From NCBI RefSeq assembly GCF_016522505.1, contig NZ_JAEHOH010000024.1, positions 1-43,674 of the forward strand: DNA of 43,674 bases, in the 5' to 3' direction. Below, piece after piece: positions 25,843 to 34,733 of this stretch; position 1 is the stretch's first letter; each line of letters opens with the position of its first letter. The translations under genes were made by a program, and so were the position numbers. Origin of the DNA: Leucobacter chromiisoli (lineage in GTDB: Bacteria > Actinomycetota > Actinomycetes > Actinomycetales > Microbacteriaceae). The notes under the pieces were generated by a model that was given only the letters and a program-made list of their open reading frames with translations, was not told the DNA's origin and made no database searches.

Positions 25843-26328
25843 ATGTCCGAGACCACTGATCTTGCCGAGGTTGCACGCGCGATTGCCGAACAGGCTGCGA
25901 GGCTTGATCGCGGGAAGAGCGTCGTGCGTGAGCATCCCGAGCAGGTCGCCGACGTGCTGGATCCTCTCATTCGCACGCTGGATTCTGTGGGTCGGGTGAT
26001 CGATGCGGCCAGTACCGCGTTCCAGGAGCACGGCGCGACCGTGGTCACGATGGGCGGGAATCAGGCTCGTGGCTCCGCTCAGGCGATGCGTGCTGGCGGG
26101 CTGCTGAGCGCAGCGTCAGCCCAGGTGCAGAGCCTGCGGAACACGCTGATGGACGCGGGGGCTGAGTCGTCCCTGTTGGCGTGCCCCGAGCATGATCCGC
26201 TCGCCGCTGAAGAGCTCAGCAACTACCGGCGGTTCCTTGAACAGCGGGAACGCCAGCTCGACCCGGATGCCGTGTCGCAGCCGACAGCTCCCGATCCGCG
26301 ATCGCACGGCCCGATCGACCGCTCCTAG
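25843..26328 (+). CDS. Relaxase-accessory hypothetical protein
   Basis: This 161-aa helical, Ala/Gln/Glu-rich protein is encoded immediately before the relaxase. It has GGGAGGAG upstream of the ATG at 25843. No DNA-binding motif is obvious. Position and size suggest a relaxosome accessory protein, comparable to small genes that precede TraA-type relaxases; that role is inferred from context. Confidence 0.6.
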   Translation: MSETTDLAEVARAIAEQAARLDRGKSVVREHPEQVADVLDPLIRTLDSVGRVIDAASTAFQEHGATVVTMGGNQARGSAQAMRAGGLLSAASAQVQSLRNTLMDAGAESSLLACPEHDPLAAEELSNYRRFLEQRERQLDPDAVSQPTAPDPRSHGPIDRS

Positions 26329-26358
26329 CTTCCCAGCCAACCTGCTGGGCGGGTGCTC

Positions 26359-29300
26359 ATGACGGTGTCGATCCGGGTGATGACAGCCGGTGACGGGTAC
26401 CGGTACCTGTTGAACTCTGTCGTCGCCGGGGATGGTGATCGGGATGCGGTGTCGGCGTTGACGAGGTACTACCTTGAAGCAGGCACCCCGCCGGGTTCCT
26501 GGCTCGGGGCCGGCCTGCCCGGTCTCACCGGGAGCATCACCGCGGGAACTTTGGTGAGTGAGGAGCAGCTGCGGCGGCTCATGGGGTACGGGCAGGATCC
26601 CAACACTGGTGAGCAGTTGGGGCGCCCGTACCGGAAGTTCGGCACCGCCACCGAACGCGCAGAACGCCGCATCGCGCTGCTCCCTGACTCGCTGCCGCCG
26701 GGTGAGCGGGCGGTGCAGCGGGCGCTGATCGAGGCGGAGGAGGCGCAGAAGCCGACGAGTGCGCCGGTGGCGGGGTTCGATCTGACGTTCTCGGTGCCGA
26801 AGTCGGTCTCGACGCTGTGGGCCGTCGCCGACGGTGGCACGCAGGCACTGATCGCGCAGGCCCATCACGCGGCGATCCAGGACGTGATCATGGTGCTCGA
26901 GCGTGATGTCGCGATGACGCGGGTGGGGGCGAAAGGGCCGCGCGGCGCGGTCGCGCAGGTCGAGGTGCGGGGTGTGATCGCGACGGCCTACGATCACTAC
27001 GATTCGCGGGCGTCCGACCCGCAGCTCCACACTCACGTCGTGGTCGCGAACCGTGTCCAGGCCGTCCAGGATGGGAAGTGGCGCACCCTCGATTCTCGTG
27101 CCCTGCATGCCGCGGTGACTGGGCTCTCGGAGCACTACAACGCTGTCCTGTCCGACCACCTCACCCAGATCCTCGGCGTCGGCTGGGAGGCCCGCGACCG
27201 CGGGACGGGCCGGTCGACCGCGTGGGAGATCGCCGGGGTGCCGCAGGAACTCATGGACGAGTTCTCCTCCCGCACAAGGGATATCGAGCGGGTCAAGGAT
27301 CGCCTCGTCGCCGAATACGTCGAGAAGCATGGCAGGCAGCCGTCGGGGAAGCTGTTGTGGCAGTTCCGGCAGCAGGCCACCCTTGAGACCCGGCCCCCGA
27401 AACAGCACTACTCGTTGAGCGACCTCATCACCGGGTGGCGGGAGCGTGCCACCCGCATGCTCGGCGAAGACGCCCCGACCTGGGCGACCGCACTCCTTGC
27501 TGAGGCGGTTGGGGAGCCGTTGCTGCGCGCCGACGACATCCCGCTCGACGTGCTCGATCAGGTCGCCGAGGTCGTGGTGGAGCAGGTGGGTGATCGGGCG
27601 GCGACGTGGAAGCGGTGGAACCTGCACGCAGAAGCGGTACGGCAGACGATGGGACTCCGCTTCGCCCACACGACCGACCGCGACCAGATCCTCCAGCGCA
27701 TCGTCGACGCCGCCGAGCACGCCTCGCTCCGCCTCACCCCGCCCGAGCTCTCCTCAAGCCCGCCGGTGTTCCGTCGCCTGGATGGGACGAGTGTGTTTCG
27801 TCCGAAGGGTGGGATCGTGTTCTCCTCGGAGCAGGTGCTCGCCGCCGAAGACCGCCTCCTCACCGCCTCCCACGCGAGGACGGCGCCGACCGTGCCGCTG
27901 GCGTGGGTCGAGGGCGCGGCGCGGGAGCGGAACCGGGACGGGCACACCCTGTCTGCGGATCAGGAGCAGGCGATCGCGAAGATCGGGGTCTCCGGCCGCG
28001 CCCTCGACGTGCTCGTCGGCCCCGCGGGAACGGGGAAGACGACGACGATGCGGGCGCTTCGGCGGGCATGGGAGCGCCGCTACGGGGCAGGGTCGGTGAT
28101 CGGCCTCGCACCGTCGGCGGGTGCCGCGGACGTCCTCGCCGACGACTTGGAGATCGGTACGGAGAACACGGCGAAGTGGTTGCACGAGCACCGCCGCGGA
28201 ACCTGGAACCTCACGGCCGGGCAGCTCGTGATCATCGACGAGGCGTCGCTCGCGGGCACGTTCGCGCTCGACGCGATCACCACCCACGCCCAGAGCGTCG
28301 GGGCGAAAGTGCTGCTCGTAGGAGATTGGGCGCAACTGGCCGCGGTGGATGCGGGCGGGGCGTTTGGGATGCTCGTCCGCGACCGCGGCGACGCCCCCGA
28401 GCTGGTGGATGTGCGCCGCTTCCGCAACGACTGGGAGAAGCACGCCTCCTTGCAGCTCCGGGTTGGGGACGCCGACGTCATCGACACCTACCTCGGGCAC
28501 GGTCGGGTGGTGCCGGGTGGGTATGACGAGATCCTCGAAGCCGCCTACCAAGCGTGGCGGGCAGATCAAGAGGCCGGGAAGACGACGGTGCTGATCGCTG
28601 AAACCCTCGACACGGTCTCCGAGCTCAACACCCGCGCCCGCACCGACCGCATCCTCGCCGGCCATGTTGCGCTCGACGGGGTGCGCCTCCACGACGGCAA
28701 CGAAGCCTCCCGCGGCGACCTCATCATCACGCGCCGGAACGATCGCCGCCTCACCTTGGGGCGGGGGTGGGTGAAGAACGGTGACCGGTGGGAAGTCGCC
28801 CGCGCGAACGAAGACGGATCCTTGACGGTGCGGCGGGCGAAATCTCGGTGGCGCACCACGATCACGCTGCCCGCCGCCTACGTCGCCGAGCACGTCGAGC
28901 TCGGGTACGCCGTCACCGCGCACCGCGCCCAGGGCTCCACCGTCGACACCGCGCACGCGATCGTCCACTCACCCGAGGTCACGAGGGAGTCGCTGTATGT
29001 CGCGATGACGCGGGGTCGCGAATCCAACAGTGTCTATGTCGCGACCGATCAGCATCACCTCGAAGAGCACCAGCACCGCCAGGATCTGCAGCACACCGCC
29101 CGCAGTATCCTCTACGGCATCCTCCAGCACCCCGGCGCCGAGCTCTCCGCCCACGACACCATCACCGTCGAACAAGACATGTGGGGGTCGCTCGAGCAGC
29201 TCGCCGCCGAATACGACACCATCGCCCAGGCCGCCGGGCAACAACGGTGGATCCGGCTCCTCGAAACCGGCGGCCTCAGCCCGGAGGCGATCGATGAGCT

Positions 29301-29877
29301 CGTGGAGACGGACGCGTTCGGGATCCTCACGACCGAGCTGCGCAGGCTCGAAGCCGACGGCCATCACATCGACGACCTCCTGCCGCGCATCATCCACGCC
29401 GGGGGCCTCGAAGATGTGCAGGATCTCGGATCGCTGCTGCGCTACCGACTTCACCGCATCACCACCACCTACCCGCCCTCAACCCGCCGCGCGACCGGAC
29501 GCATCGCCGGCCTCGTGCCCCGCGCCACCGGAATCACCGACCCCGACATGCGCCAGGCGCTTCAGGAGCGGGAGGAGCTCATGGAGCAGCGCCTCGACGC
29601 CCTCACACAGCAGCACCTCATCCTGCCGCCCTCCTGGGCAGCAGGGCTGGACGGGCTCACGCCGGAGGCCCGGGCGGTGGTGGTGCGGGCGGTCGCCGCG
29701 TACCGGGATCGGTGGGGCGTCACCGCGTCGAGCCCGCTCGGAACGATCCCGCTCGACGACGCGCAACGCATCGACTACGAACGCGTCCGAGCTCGACTCT
29801 CTGCGACGACCTCACAGGACGATGAGCCCGCCACGACGATGCGTCCGGCGAGCTTGAGTTCGCAGCGTCAGCTCTGA
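26359..29877 (+). CDS. MobF-family conjugative relaxase-helicase (TraA/TrwC-like)
   Basis: This 1172-aa protein combines an N-terminal TrwC-type relaxase with a RecD-like superfamily 1 helicase. Candidate catalytic tyrosines are Y14 and Y16; FDLTFSVPKSVS (140-151) is a family signature; and the histidine cluster QLHTH (222-226) binds the metal. A Walker A motif GPAGTGKTTT follows at about residue 554, then IIDEAS and the late helicase motif YAVTAHRAQGST. It would nick oriT and unwind the transferred strand. The ATG at 26359 is preferred over a GTG two codons earlier; its RBS is weak. Length is normal for actinobacterial TraA proteins. Confidence 0.93.
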   Translation: MTVSIRVMTAGDGYRYLLNSVVAGDGDRDAVSALTRYYLEAGTPPGSWLGAGLPGLTGSITAGTLVSEEQLRRLMGYGQDPNTGEQLGRPYRKFGTATERAERRIALLPDSLPPGERAVQRALIEAEEAQKPTSAPVAGFDLTFSVPKSVSTLWAVADGGTQALIAQAHHAAIQDVIMVLERDVAMTRVGAKGPRGAVAQVEVRGVIATAYDHYDSRASDPQLHTHVVVANRVQAVQDGKWRTLDSRALHAAVTGLSEHYNAVLSDHLTQILGVGWEARDRGTGRSTAWEIAGVPQELMDEFSSRTRDIERVKDRLVAEYVEKHGRQPSGKLLWQFRQQATLETRPPKQHYSLSDLITGWRERATRMLGEDAPTWATALLAEAVGEPLLRADDIPLDVLDQVAEVVVEQVGDRAATWKRWNLHAEAVRQTMGLRFAHTTDRDQILQRIVDAAEHASLRLTPPELSSSPPVFRRLDGTSVFRPKGGIVFSSEQVLAAEDRLLTASHARTAPTVPLAWVEGAARERNRDGHTLSADQEQAIAKIGVSGRALDVLVGPAGTGKTTTMRALRRAWERRYGAGSVIGLAPSAGAADVLADDLEIGTENTAKWLHEHRRGTWNLTAGQLVIIDEASLAGTFALDAITTHAQSVGAKVLLVGDWAQLAAVDAGGAFGMLVRDRGDAPELVDVRRFRNDWEKHASLQLRVGDADVIDTYLGHGRVVPGGYDEILEAAYQAWRADQEAGKTTVLIAETLDTVSELNTRARTDRILAGHVALDGVRLHDGNEASRGDLIITRRNDRRLTLGRGWVKNGDRWEVARANEDGSLTVRRAKSRWRTTITLPAAYVAEHVELGYAVTAHRAQGSTVDTAHAIVHSPEVTRESLYVAMTRGRESNSVYVATDQHHLEEHQHRQDLQHTARSILYGILQHPGAELSAHDTITVEQDMWGSLEQLAAEYDTIAQAAGQQRWIRLLETGGLSPEAIDELVETDAFGILTTELRRLEADGHHIDDLLPRIIHAGGLEDVQDLGSLLRYRLHRITTTYPPSTRRATGRIAGLVPRATGITDPDMRQALQEREELMEQRLDALTQQHLILPPSWAAGLDGLTPEARAVVVRAVAAYRDRWGVTASSPLGTIPLDDAQRIDYERVRARLSATTSQDDEPATTMRPASLSSQRQL

Positions 29878-29888
29878 ACGACCTCGTC

Positions 29889-30041
29889 TTACATGAGCCG
29901 GTCGACGGCGAGCCATGCGATGGCAGCAGGAGGGGCGAATGCGACCAGCATGATGACAGAGAGACGTAGTGTGCGCGGCCAACTGTCGAGCGCCGAGCGC
30001 ACTGTCTTCCACCCGGCGTCGCTGAACCTGGGTCTGATCAT
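29889..30041 (-). CDS. Putative 50-aa membrane protein
   Basis: A 50-codon frame starts at ATG 30041 after a strong AAGGAGG and ends with TAA. The product begins MIRPRFSDAGWK and has one hydrophobic helix in the last 25 residues. It lies 45 nt downstream of the broken winged-helix gene on the same strand, so the two probably formed an operon. The strong RBS is the main support. Confidence 0.5.
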   Translation of the reverse strand: MIRPRFSDAGWKTVRSALDSWPRTLRLSVIMLVAFAPPAAIAWLAVDRLM

Positions 30042-30086
30042 CCGTACCACCTCCTTCTGGTTTCGCATGTGCCTTGCCGCCTTCTC

Positions 30087-30968
30087 CTACTTGCTCTTCT
30101 TCCGCTGTTTGGTGGGCTTCATTCGAACCTTCGGCGCAGCCGCCTTCTTGCGCTCGCGCGCCTGGGCTTCTTTCTGCGCGGTCTTCTGCCGTGCCGCCCG
30201 GGCCGTATAGCTGAACTCGCCGGTCAGGGAGTAGTAGGTCCTTACGGTCTTGCCCGTGGGGGAAAGAGGAGCTTTGACGGTCTCCTCTCGTGACATCAAG
30301 AGTCCGCGGTCTCTGAGCTCACTTACGCCGGTCTGTACTGATCTGGCTTTCAGGCCGTACCAGTCGTCCATGCGGTTGTAGGTGAACCAGCACTAATCCT
30401 GGTAGCTGGTTTCTTTCGCCACGACGAGCAGCACCGCGAGAGCAGGCAGGGACAGCTTCGCGAAGAGCTCCTGTGTCCAAAACTCATCGGGCAGAACGAA
30501 GTAGGTGTTCCAGCGGTCCTTCCGTCCGCCTGGAGCGGTATAGGCCTCTGCACCGTCTTCTCGTCGAGGAACGACGCGAACCAGACGGTCGTCACGCTTC
30601 CGCTCTTCGATCAGCCCGAGTTCCTCGAGTCTCTTCCACGATCGGGACAGGGTGGAGGGTGACCACGTGACGCCGTCTTTCGAGGTCAGCGCGCGAATCC
30701 AGGTCGCAGCCGCTAGTGGCTCCTGGTTCTCCTCGAGCCAGTTCCAGCAGGACACCAGCAGCAGGTACAGCAGCAGTTCCCGGTGGCGACGCCCCGTCAC
30801 CATCCGTGCGAGTGTGCTCGCGCGAGATTGCCCCTCCTCGGGAAGCTGCACGAGGATATGCCGGAACTGGGCATACCCACGTCCCGAGAGCTTGGTCATG
30901 TACTCCCGAGTTTCGGCAGGTGTGGCCGCATCCGACTTACCACCTGATGCGGGCGTTGTGCTGGTCAT
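30087..30968 (-). pseudogene. Double winged-helix replication/regulatory protein, broken by amber codon
   Basis: One frame of 294 codons reads through the region except for a single TAG (revcomp of 30393-30395) after codon 191. The halves align in phase: the first ends in KETSYQD and the next codons give CWFTYNRMDDW, so one substitution explains the break. The protein has two winged-helix-like segments (about residues 85-120 and 190-235) and a Lys/Arg-rich tail. This layout fits a plasmid replication initiator or a regulator. Short repeats lie upstream of its start. Readthrough or reinitiation at the internal ATG (30371 downward) cannot be excluded. Confidence 0.65.
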
Positions 30969-31429
30969 GGCTCCATGAAATCACAACTGGCACCCGCAAC
31001 CATTTCAGTCAGTATCCGGCCGATTGTCAGTTCGTGCGAGGTTATGCGACACCACCTTGCGACACTTCTCTGCGACATCAAGATGCAATGCCCTGCAATA
31101 CCCGCTAGTAGCCGATCGGCAGGCACGGCTCGATCGACGCACAGGGGGAGGGCTGTCGATCAGGATCTCGCTCCGCTTCCTTTTCACGTCTGCTCTCGGC
31201 GTGTTGAGTCCACAGACCGACCGCTCGGTCCCGATGTCACTACTGAGCGCAAGAGCTCGCAACACCTACCGGATCGATGGGGTCAGACGTAGAATCGGGA
31301 ACAGGCAGGAAGAACCACGCGCCGAACCCGTCGTTAGCGGGCGAAGCAGACCGCTCGCCACCACGCGGGCACTCACCACACAGGTCCAGCCGCACCGACA
31401 TAGCTCCCGTGTGAAAGTGAGTCCCCGCC
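30969..31429. other. 461-nt non-coding region upstream of both flanking genes
   Basis: No supported gene. Its left third contains the 13-bp-period TGCGACA repeats described separately. The right part leads into the small membrane-protein gene. It is divergent between the broken winged-helix gene and the rightward gene, so promoters for both should lie here. Confidence 0.5.
31045..31090. repeat. Four short direct repeats with 13-bp period
   Basis: TGCGACA occurs at 31045, 31058 and 31071, and a related TGCAATG at 31084; all start exactly 13 bp apart. They lie about 80-120 bp upstream of the winged-helix gene start. Iteron or operator function is possible. Confidence 0.55.
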
Positions 31430-31828
31430 ATGATGCTCTTCCATCGACTCTGGGACGACAGCATCCGCACCGGTAGATTCCTGCGCCGCTGGATGCCCAC
31501 GAACATCCTCCTCGACAAGATCCGCACCCGCCGAGGCCTGAAATGGGGCATCCTCGCAATGCTCATCCTCGGCGGCGGATACATCTTCGCGGCCGCGATG
31601 TGCGTCACCCTTGTTCGGCACGACTGGCACGAAAGCCTCTACCTGTTGTTCGCCCTGTTGCTCTGGAACGGGTTCAAGTTCCTCTGGATCGGCCCGACCA
31701 GCCTCGCCCTCTTCACCAGGGAGCGCCTCCGCGAACGACGTGCTTCGGCCTCCGTGCAGCGAGTAGGGAACTCGGCGACGAGTGGATCTTCTCCAGACTT
31801 GAAGGATGCATCCTTCACAACTCGATAA
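31430..31828 (+). CDS. Conserved small membrane protein (PTNILLD...RTRRGLKWG type)
   Basis: This 132-aa protein has a conserved N-terminal stretch (RWMPTNILLDKIRTRRGLKWG, about residues 20-40) and two hydrophobic helices (about 40-63 and 70-95). Members of this family are common near integrases in actinobacterial elements and are sometimes misnamed sulfate permease, which its size does not support. Start ATG 31430 follows AAAGTGAG at a loose distance. Function unknown. Confidence 0.65.
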   Translation: MMLFHRLWDDSIRTGRFLRRWMPTNILLDKIRTRRGLKWGILAMLILGGGYIFAAAMCVTLVRHDWHESLYLLFALLLWNGFKFLWIGPTSLALFTRERLRERRASASVQRVGNSATSGSSPDLKDASFTTR

Positions 31829-31884
31829 AGTCAGCAAAGCTACCTCGCTACGCCACCACGTCCCGAGCGTGGAGGTGGCATCTC

Positions 31885-33066
31885 GTGGCTAGACCTCGCA
31901 CCCCGATCGGCACCTTCGGCGTCATCGCGACCTCTCGCACCGCCCAGAATCGATACGTCGTCCGCACGAGATACCGCGACTGGGACGGCAAGAGCCGCCA
32001 CGTCCAAGTCACCGCGGACACCCGCGCTGAAGCCGAACGCGCCCTGAAGAAGAAGCTCGCCGAGCGAGACCTCTTCCAACCAGGCTTCTCCGGCATGACC
32101 GCAGACAGCCCGTTCCCCGCACTCGTCTCCTACTGGTTGGAAGACATGGAGCTAGAGGATCGACTCTCCCGAACCACCCGGCTCCTGTATGAGCGGAACA
32201 TGCGAACCCTCGTCCTCCCGTTCTTCAAGGACGTCACGCTCAGGGAGATCGGGGTCGCGCGCTGCGACTACTTCCTCAAGCAGCTCGCGAAGCAGAGCTA
32301 CAACCGTGCCCGACAAGCGCGTGTCGTCCTGCGCCTCGCCCTCGCTCTCGCGGTCCGGCATGAGATCCTGCCGCGCAATCCGATGGATCACGTCTCGCGC
32401 CTCCGCCGTCCAGCGCGAACCCCGGACGTCTACTCGTGGGAAGAGATCGCAGCAATCCGGTCCGGTATCAGGACGTGGGAGCAGCGGGAGGTCACGGCCG
32501 GCCCTCGACCCGATGGGCAACTCGGTCAGATTGTGGAGGTGCTCCTCGGCACCTCTGCTCGTATCGGTGAGGTGCTCGCGATCCGTCTCGGGGATCTTGA
32601 TCTCGACGCGCCGATCCCTGCAGTGCGGATCTGCGGCACGATCATCAGCAGGAAGGCGGAGCCCACTCATCGGCAGGACCATCCGAAGACAGCCCGCTCG
32701 GTGCGTCGAGTCGCCCTTCCGGGCTTCGCGCTCCGCGCAGTCCGGGCAAGGCTGGAACGGATCCGGTTCACCCACCCGGACGCACTGCTGTTCTCGACCC
32801 GTATCGGTACCCCGCACACGACGAACAACGTCCGGAGGCAGCTCCGCGACGTCATGGATCGAGCAGGTGTCCCCGACGTCACGCCGCATCGGTTCCGCCG
32901 CACCGCGGCCACCGCGATCAACGAGATCGGGGGGCTCCAGCTCGCATCCGAGCTGCTTGGGCACAGCGATCCCGCGATCACGCGAGAACACTACATACGC
33001 CGCAACGAGACCGTGAACCCAGCGACTGCTGGGTACCTGGAGCAGGCGTTCGGGCAGGCAGGATGA
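31885..33066 (+). CDS. Tyrosine recombinase/integrase 1
   Basis: This 393-aa phage-type integrase has an N-terminal core-binding domain and a catalytic domain with R226 (TSARIGEV), H335-x2-R338, H360 and nucleophile Y370 (EHYIRR). The start is a GTG at 31885 with GGAGG 9 nt upstream. It has the same length and a very similar sequence to integrase 2 at 42347, including the identical RDWDGK, YNRA/K and RNPMDHVSRL segments. Unlike that copy it has no excisionase directly upstream. It probably once drove site-specific insertion of the left-hand element. Confidence 0.92.
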   Translation: MARPRTPIGTFGVIATSRTAQNRYVVRTRYRDWDGKSRHVQVTADTRAEAERALKKKLAERDLFQPGFSGMTADSPFPALVSYWLEDMELEDRLSRTTRLLYERNMRTLVLPFFKDVTLREIGVARCDYFLKQLAKQSYNRARQARVVLRLALALAVRHEILPRNPMDHVSRLRRPARTPDVYSWEEIAAIRSGIRTWEQREVTAGPRPDGQLGQIVEVLLGTSARIGEVLAIRLGDLDLDAPIPAVRICGTIISRKAEPTHRQDHPKTARSVRRVALPGFALRAVRARLERIRFTHPDALLFSTRIGTPHTTNNVRRQLRDVMDRAGVPDVTPHRFRRTAATAINEIGGLQLASELLGHSDPAITREHYIRRNETVNPATAGYLEQAFGQAG

Positions 33067-33180
33067 ATGGGTACATCCTGCCTGCCGATCAACGACGGGG
33101 CCGCGACCCCATTCGTATCGCCGGTGGGGGTGGTTGACGTTAAGCTGGCCATACACCCCAAACCTGGAGCTTACGAGAAG

Positions 33181-33372
33181 ATGTCGGACGAAAAGACGGT
33201 ACTTACCGCTGAGGAAGCTGCTGCGCTCCTGCGCGTGAGTAGTAAGACTGTGCTTTCGCTGGCACGCTCCGGAGCTCTGCCCGGCGAGAAGGTCGGTCGG
33301 GCCTGGAGGTTCCTACGCAAGGATGTCCTGGCGTATGTCGGCGGAACACTTGAGCGTGGGGTGCGTCGATGA
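33181..33372 (+). CDS. Excisionase-fold HTH protein heading the methyltransferase operon
   Basis: This 63-aa protein is a MerR/excisionase-type helix-turn-helix (LTAEEAAALLRVSSKTVLSLA, then GRAWRFLRKDVLAYV). It is one domain long. Its stop overlaps the methyltransferase start as ATGA. That coupling suggests it controls expression of the operon, in the way a restriction-modification controller would, more than acting as Xis for integrase 1. The true start is the ATG at 33181 with AGAAG upstream. Confidence 0.75.
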   Translation: MSDEKTVLTAEEAAALLRVSSKTVLSLARSGALPGEKVGRAWRFLRKDVLAYVGGTLERGVRR

Positions 33373-34733
33373 ACTCATTGGCGACGCTTCCCGCCGACGA
33401 CCTATCTCAACGGCTTGAGGAACGGCTGAACAGTCACGTAGATGACGACCCGGATTTTTGGTCGTTCAATGAACTGCGGAGTCGTTCAGGGAATCATGCT
33501 CTTTTTCAGTATCCAGCCATGATGGTGCCCGAGCTCCAAGGCGTTCTTCTTGACGACCTGACTGCTGTCGACCCGAACGTTTCGCTCGTTTATGATCCCT
33601 TCGCGGGCTCTGGAACTGTGATGCTCGAGAGCCTCTACCGAAACCTAGATTTTCACGGCAGTGACATTAATCCGCTCGCCATCTTGCTCTGCCAGGTCAA
33701 GGCAACACCGCCTAGCTTCGAGGATCTCAAAGCTGCTACCTCTGAAGTTGTAGCGGATGCAGAAACTCTGACCAACCTACCTGCACATGAATTCCCCGGG
33801 GTTGAGAAATGGTTCAAGCCGGAAATCCGTCTAGGACTGACACAGCTTCGCACCGCGATCCAGAAGACCGGGGACATCACCACCCGTCGTTTCCTCTGGA
33901 TCTGCATGGCAGAGACCATCAGGCTTGTATCGAACTCTCGAATCTCGACTTTCAAGCTGCACGTCTACCCTCCTGACGAGGTTCAACGCCGTGGAAGCGA
34001 CGCACTCAAAGCATTCGAGTCCGTCGCGCTTCAGAATGCAGATCGACTCAAGCTTCACTGGAGTCGTATGGCAGACGCGTCAGCATCCCAAAGAACTCCA
34101 ACTGCGCTACTGCTCCCCGGGTCCGTCGTAAACCGTTGGGTTGCACCGAGGCAGGCCGACGCGCTTATGACCTCGCCGCCTTACGGGGACAACAAGACCA
34201 CTGTTCCTTATGGGCAGCACAGCTATCTTCCCTTGTGTTGGATTGACACAGACGACATTCCTGGCGGATTCGATCGGTCTCTGCTTGAGAGTACGTCGAA
34301 GATTGACAGCGTTAGTCTCGGCGGATCGATCAAGGATGCAGAAAAGTCCCGTGCTGATCTAGTTGCCCATTCAGACGCGCTTGGTAGCTTCTTGGGTCTC
34401 ATCGATGATGCGCCGCCTCTGCGAAAGAAGGTGCTGTCGTTTGTTCGAGATTATCGAGATGCATTGCAATCTCTGCGACCTCGACTGCGGGACGGCGCTT
34501 TTTGCTTCTTCACCTTAGGTGAGCGTCGCGTCGGAGGGCAGACCTTTCCGCTCGTCGACATCACCAAGGACTTGCTCGTCGCAAACGGGCACGAAATGGT
34601 CACTACGATCGAGCGGATTCTCCCGGGCTCTCGGAAGCGCATGGCTGCCAAGAACCGGCAGGGAACAACAATGGCTCAGGAGTGGATCGTGGTCACGCGT
34701 TCCCGGGCCGCAAAGCCGGGAGGTTCGTCGTAA
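33369..34733 (+). CDS. DNA methyltransferase, N4-cytosine type (TSPPY)
   Basis: This 454-aa SAM-dependent DNA methyltransferase has motif I DPFAGSGT at 76-83 and motif IV TSPPY at 268-272. Motif I before motif IV is the alpha/zeta-like order, opposite to the other methyltransferase in this window. SPPY is typical of N4-cytosine enzymes. The long segment between the motifs (about 110-260) may hold target recognition. It is coupled to the HTH gene before it and overlaps the GHKL gene start as TAATG. It probably provides the modification arm of a defence system whose other arm is the GHKL and receiver-like pair. Confidence 0.88.
   Translation: MNSLATLPADDLSQRLEERLNSHVDDDPDFWSFNELRSRSGNHALFQYPAMMVPELQGVLLDDLTAVDPNVSLVYDPFAGSGTVMLESLYRNLDFHGSDINPLAILLCQVKATPPSFEDLKAATSEVVADAETLTNLPAHEFPGVEKWFKPEIRLGLTQLRTAIQKTGDITTRRFLWICMAETIRLVSNSRISTFKLHVYPPDEVQRRGSDALKAFESVALQNADRLKLHWSRMADASASQRTPTALLLPGSVVNRWVAPRQADALMTSPPYGDNKTTVPYGQHSYLPLCWIDTDDIPGGFDRSLLESTSKIDSVSLGGSIKDAEKSRADLVAHSDALGSFLGLIDDAPPLRKKVLSFVRDYRDALQSLRPRLRDGAFCFFTLGERRVGGQTFPLVDITKDLLVANGHEMVTTIERILPGSRKRMAAKNRQGTTMAQEWIVVTRSRAAKPGGSS

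Noticed and set aside
27754..28968. 404-codon minus-strand frame inside the relaxase gene
   Set aside because: The plus-strand relaxase-helicase motifs are continuous here; the antisense product has no recognisable domain or start signal.
31430..31828. Sulfate permease
   Set aside because: At 132 residues with two helices it is far too small for a permease; the name is a database habit for this small family.
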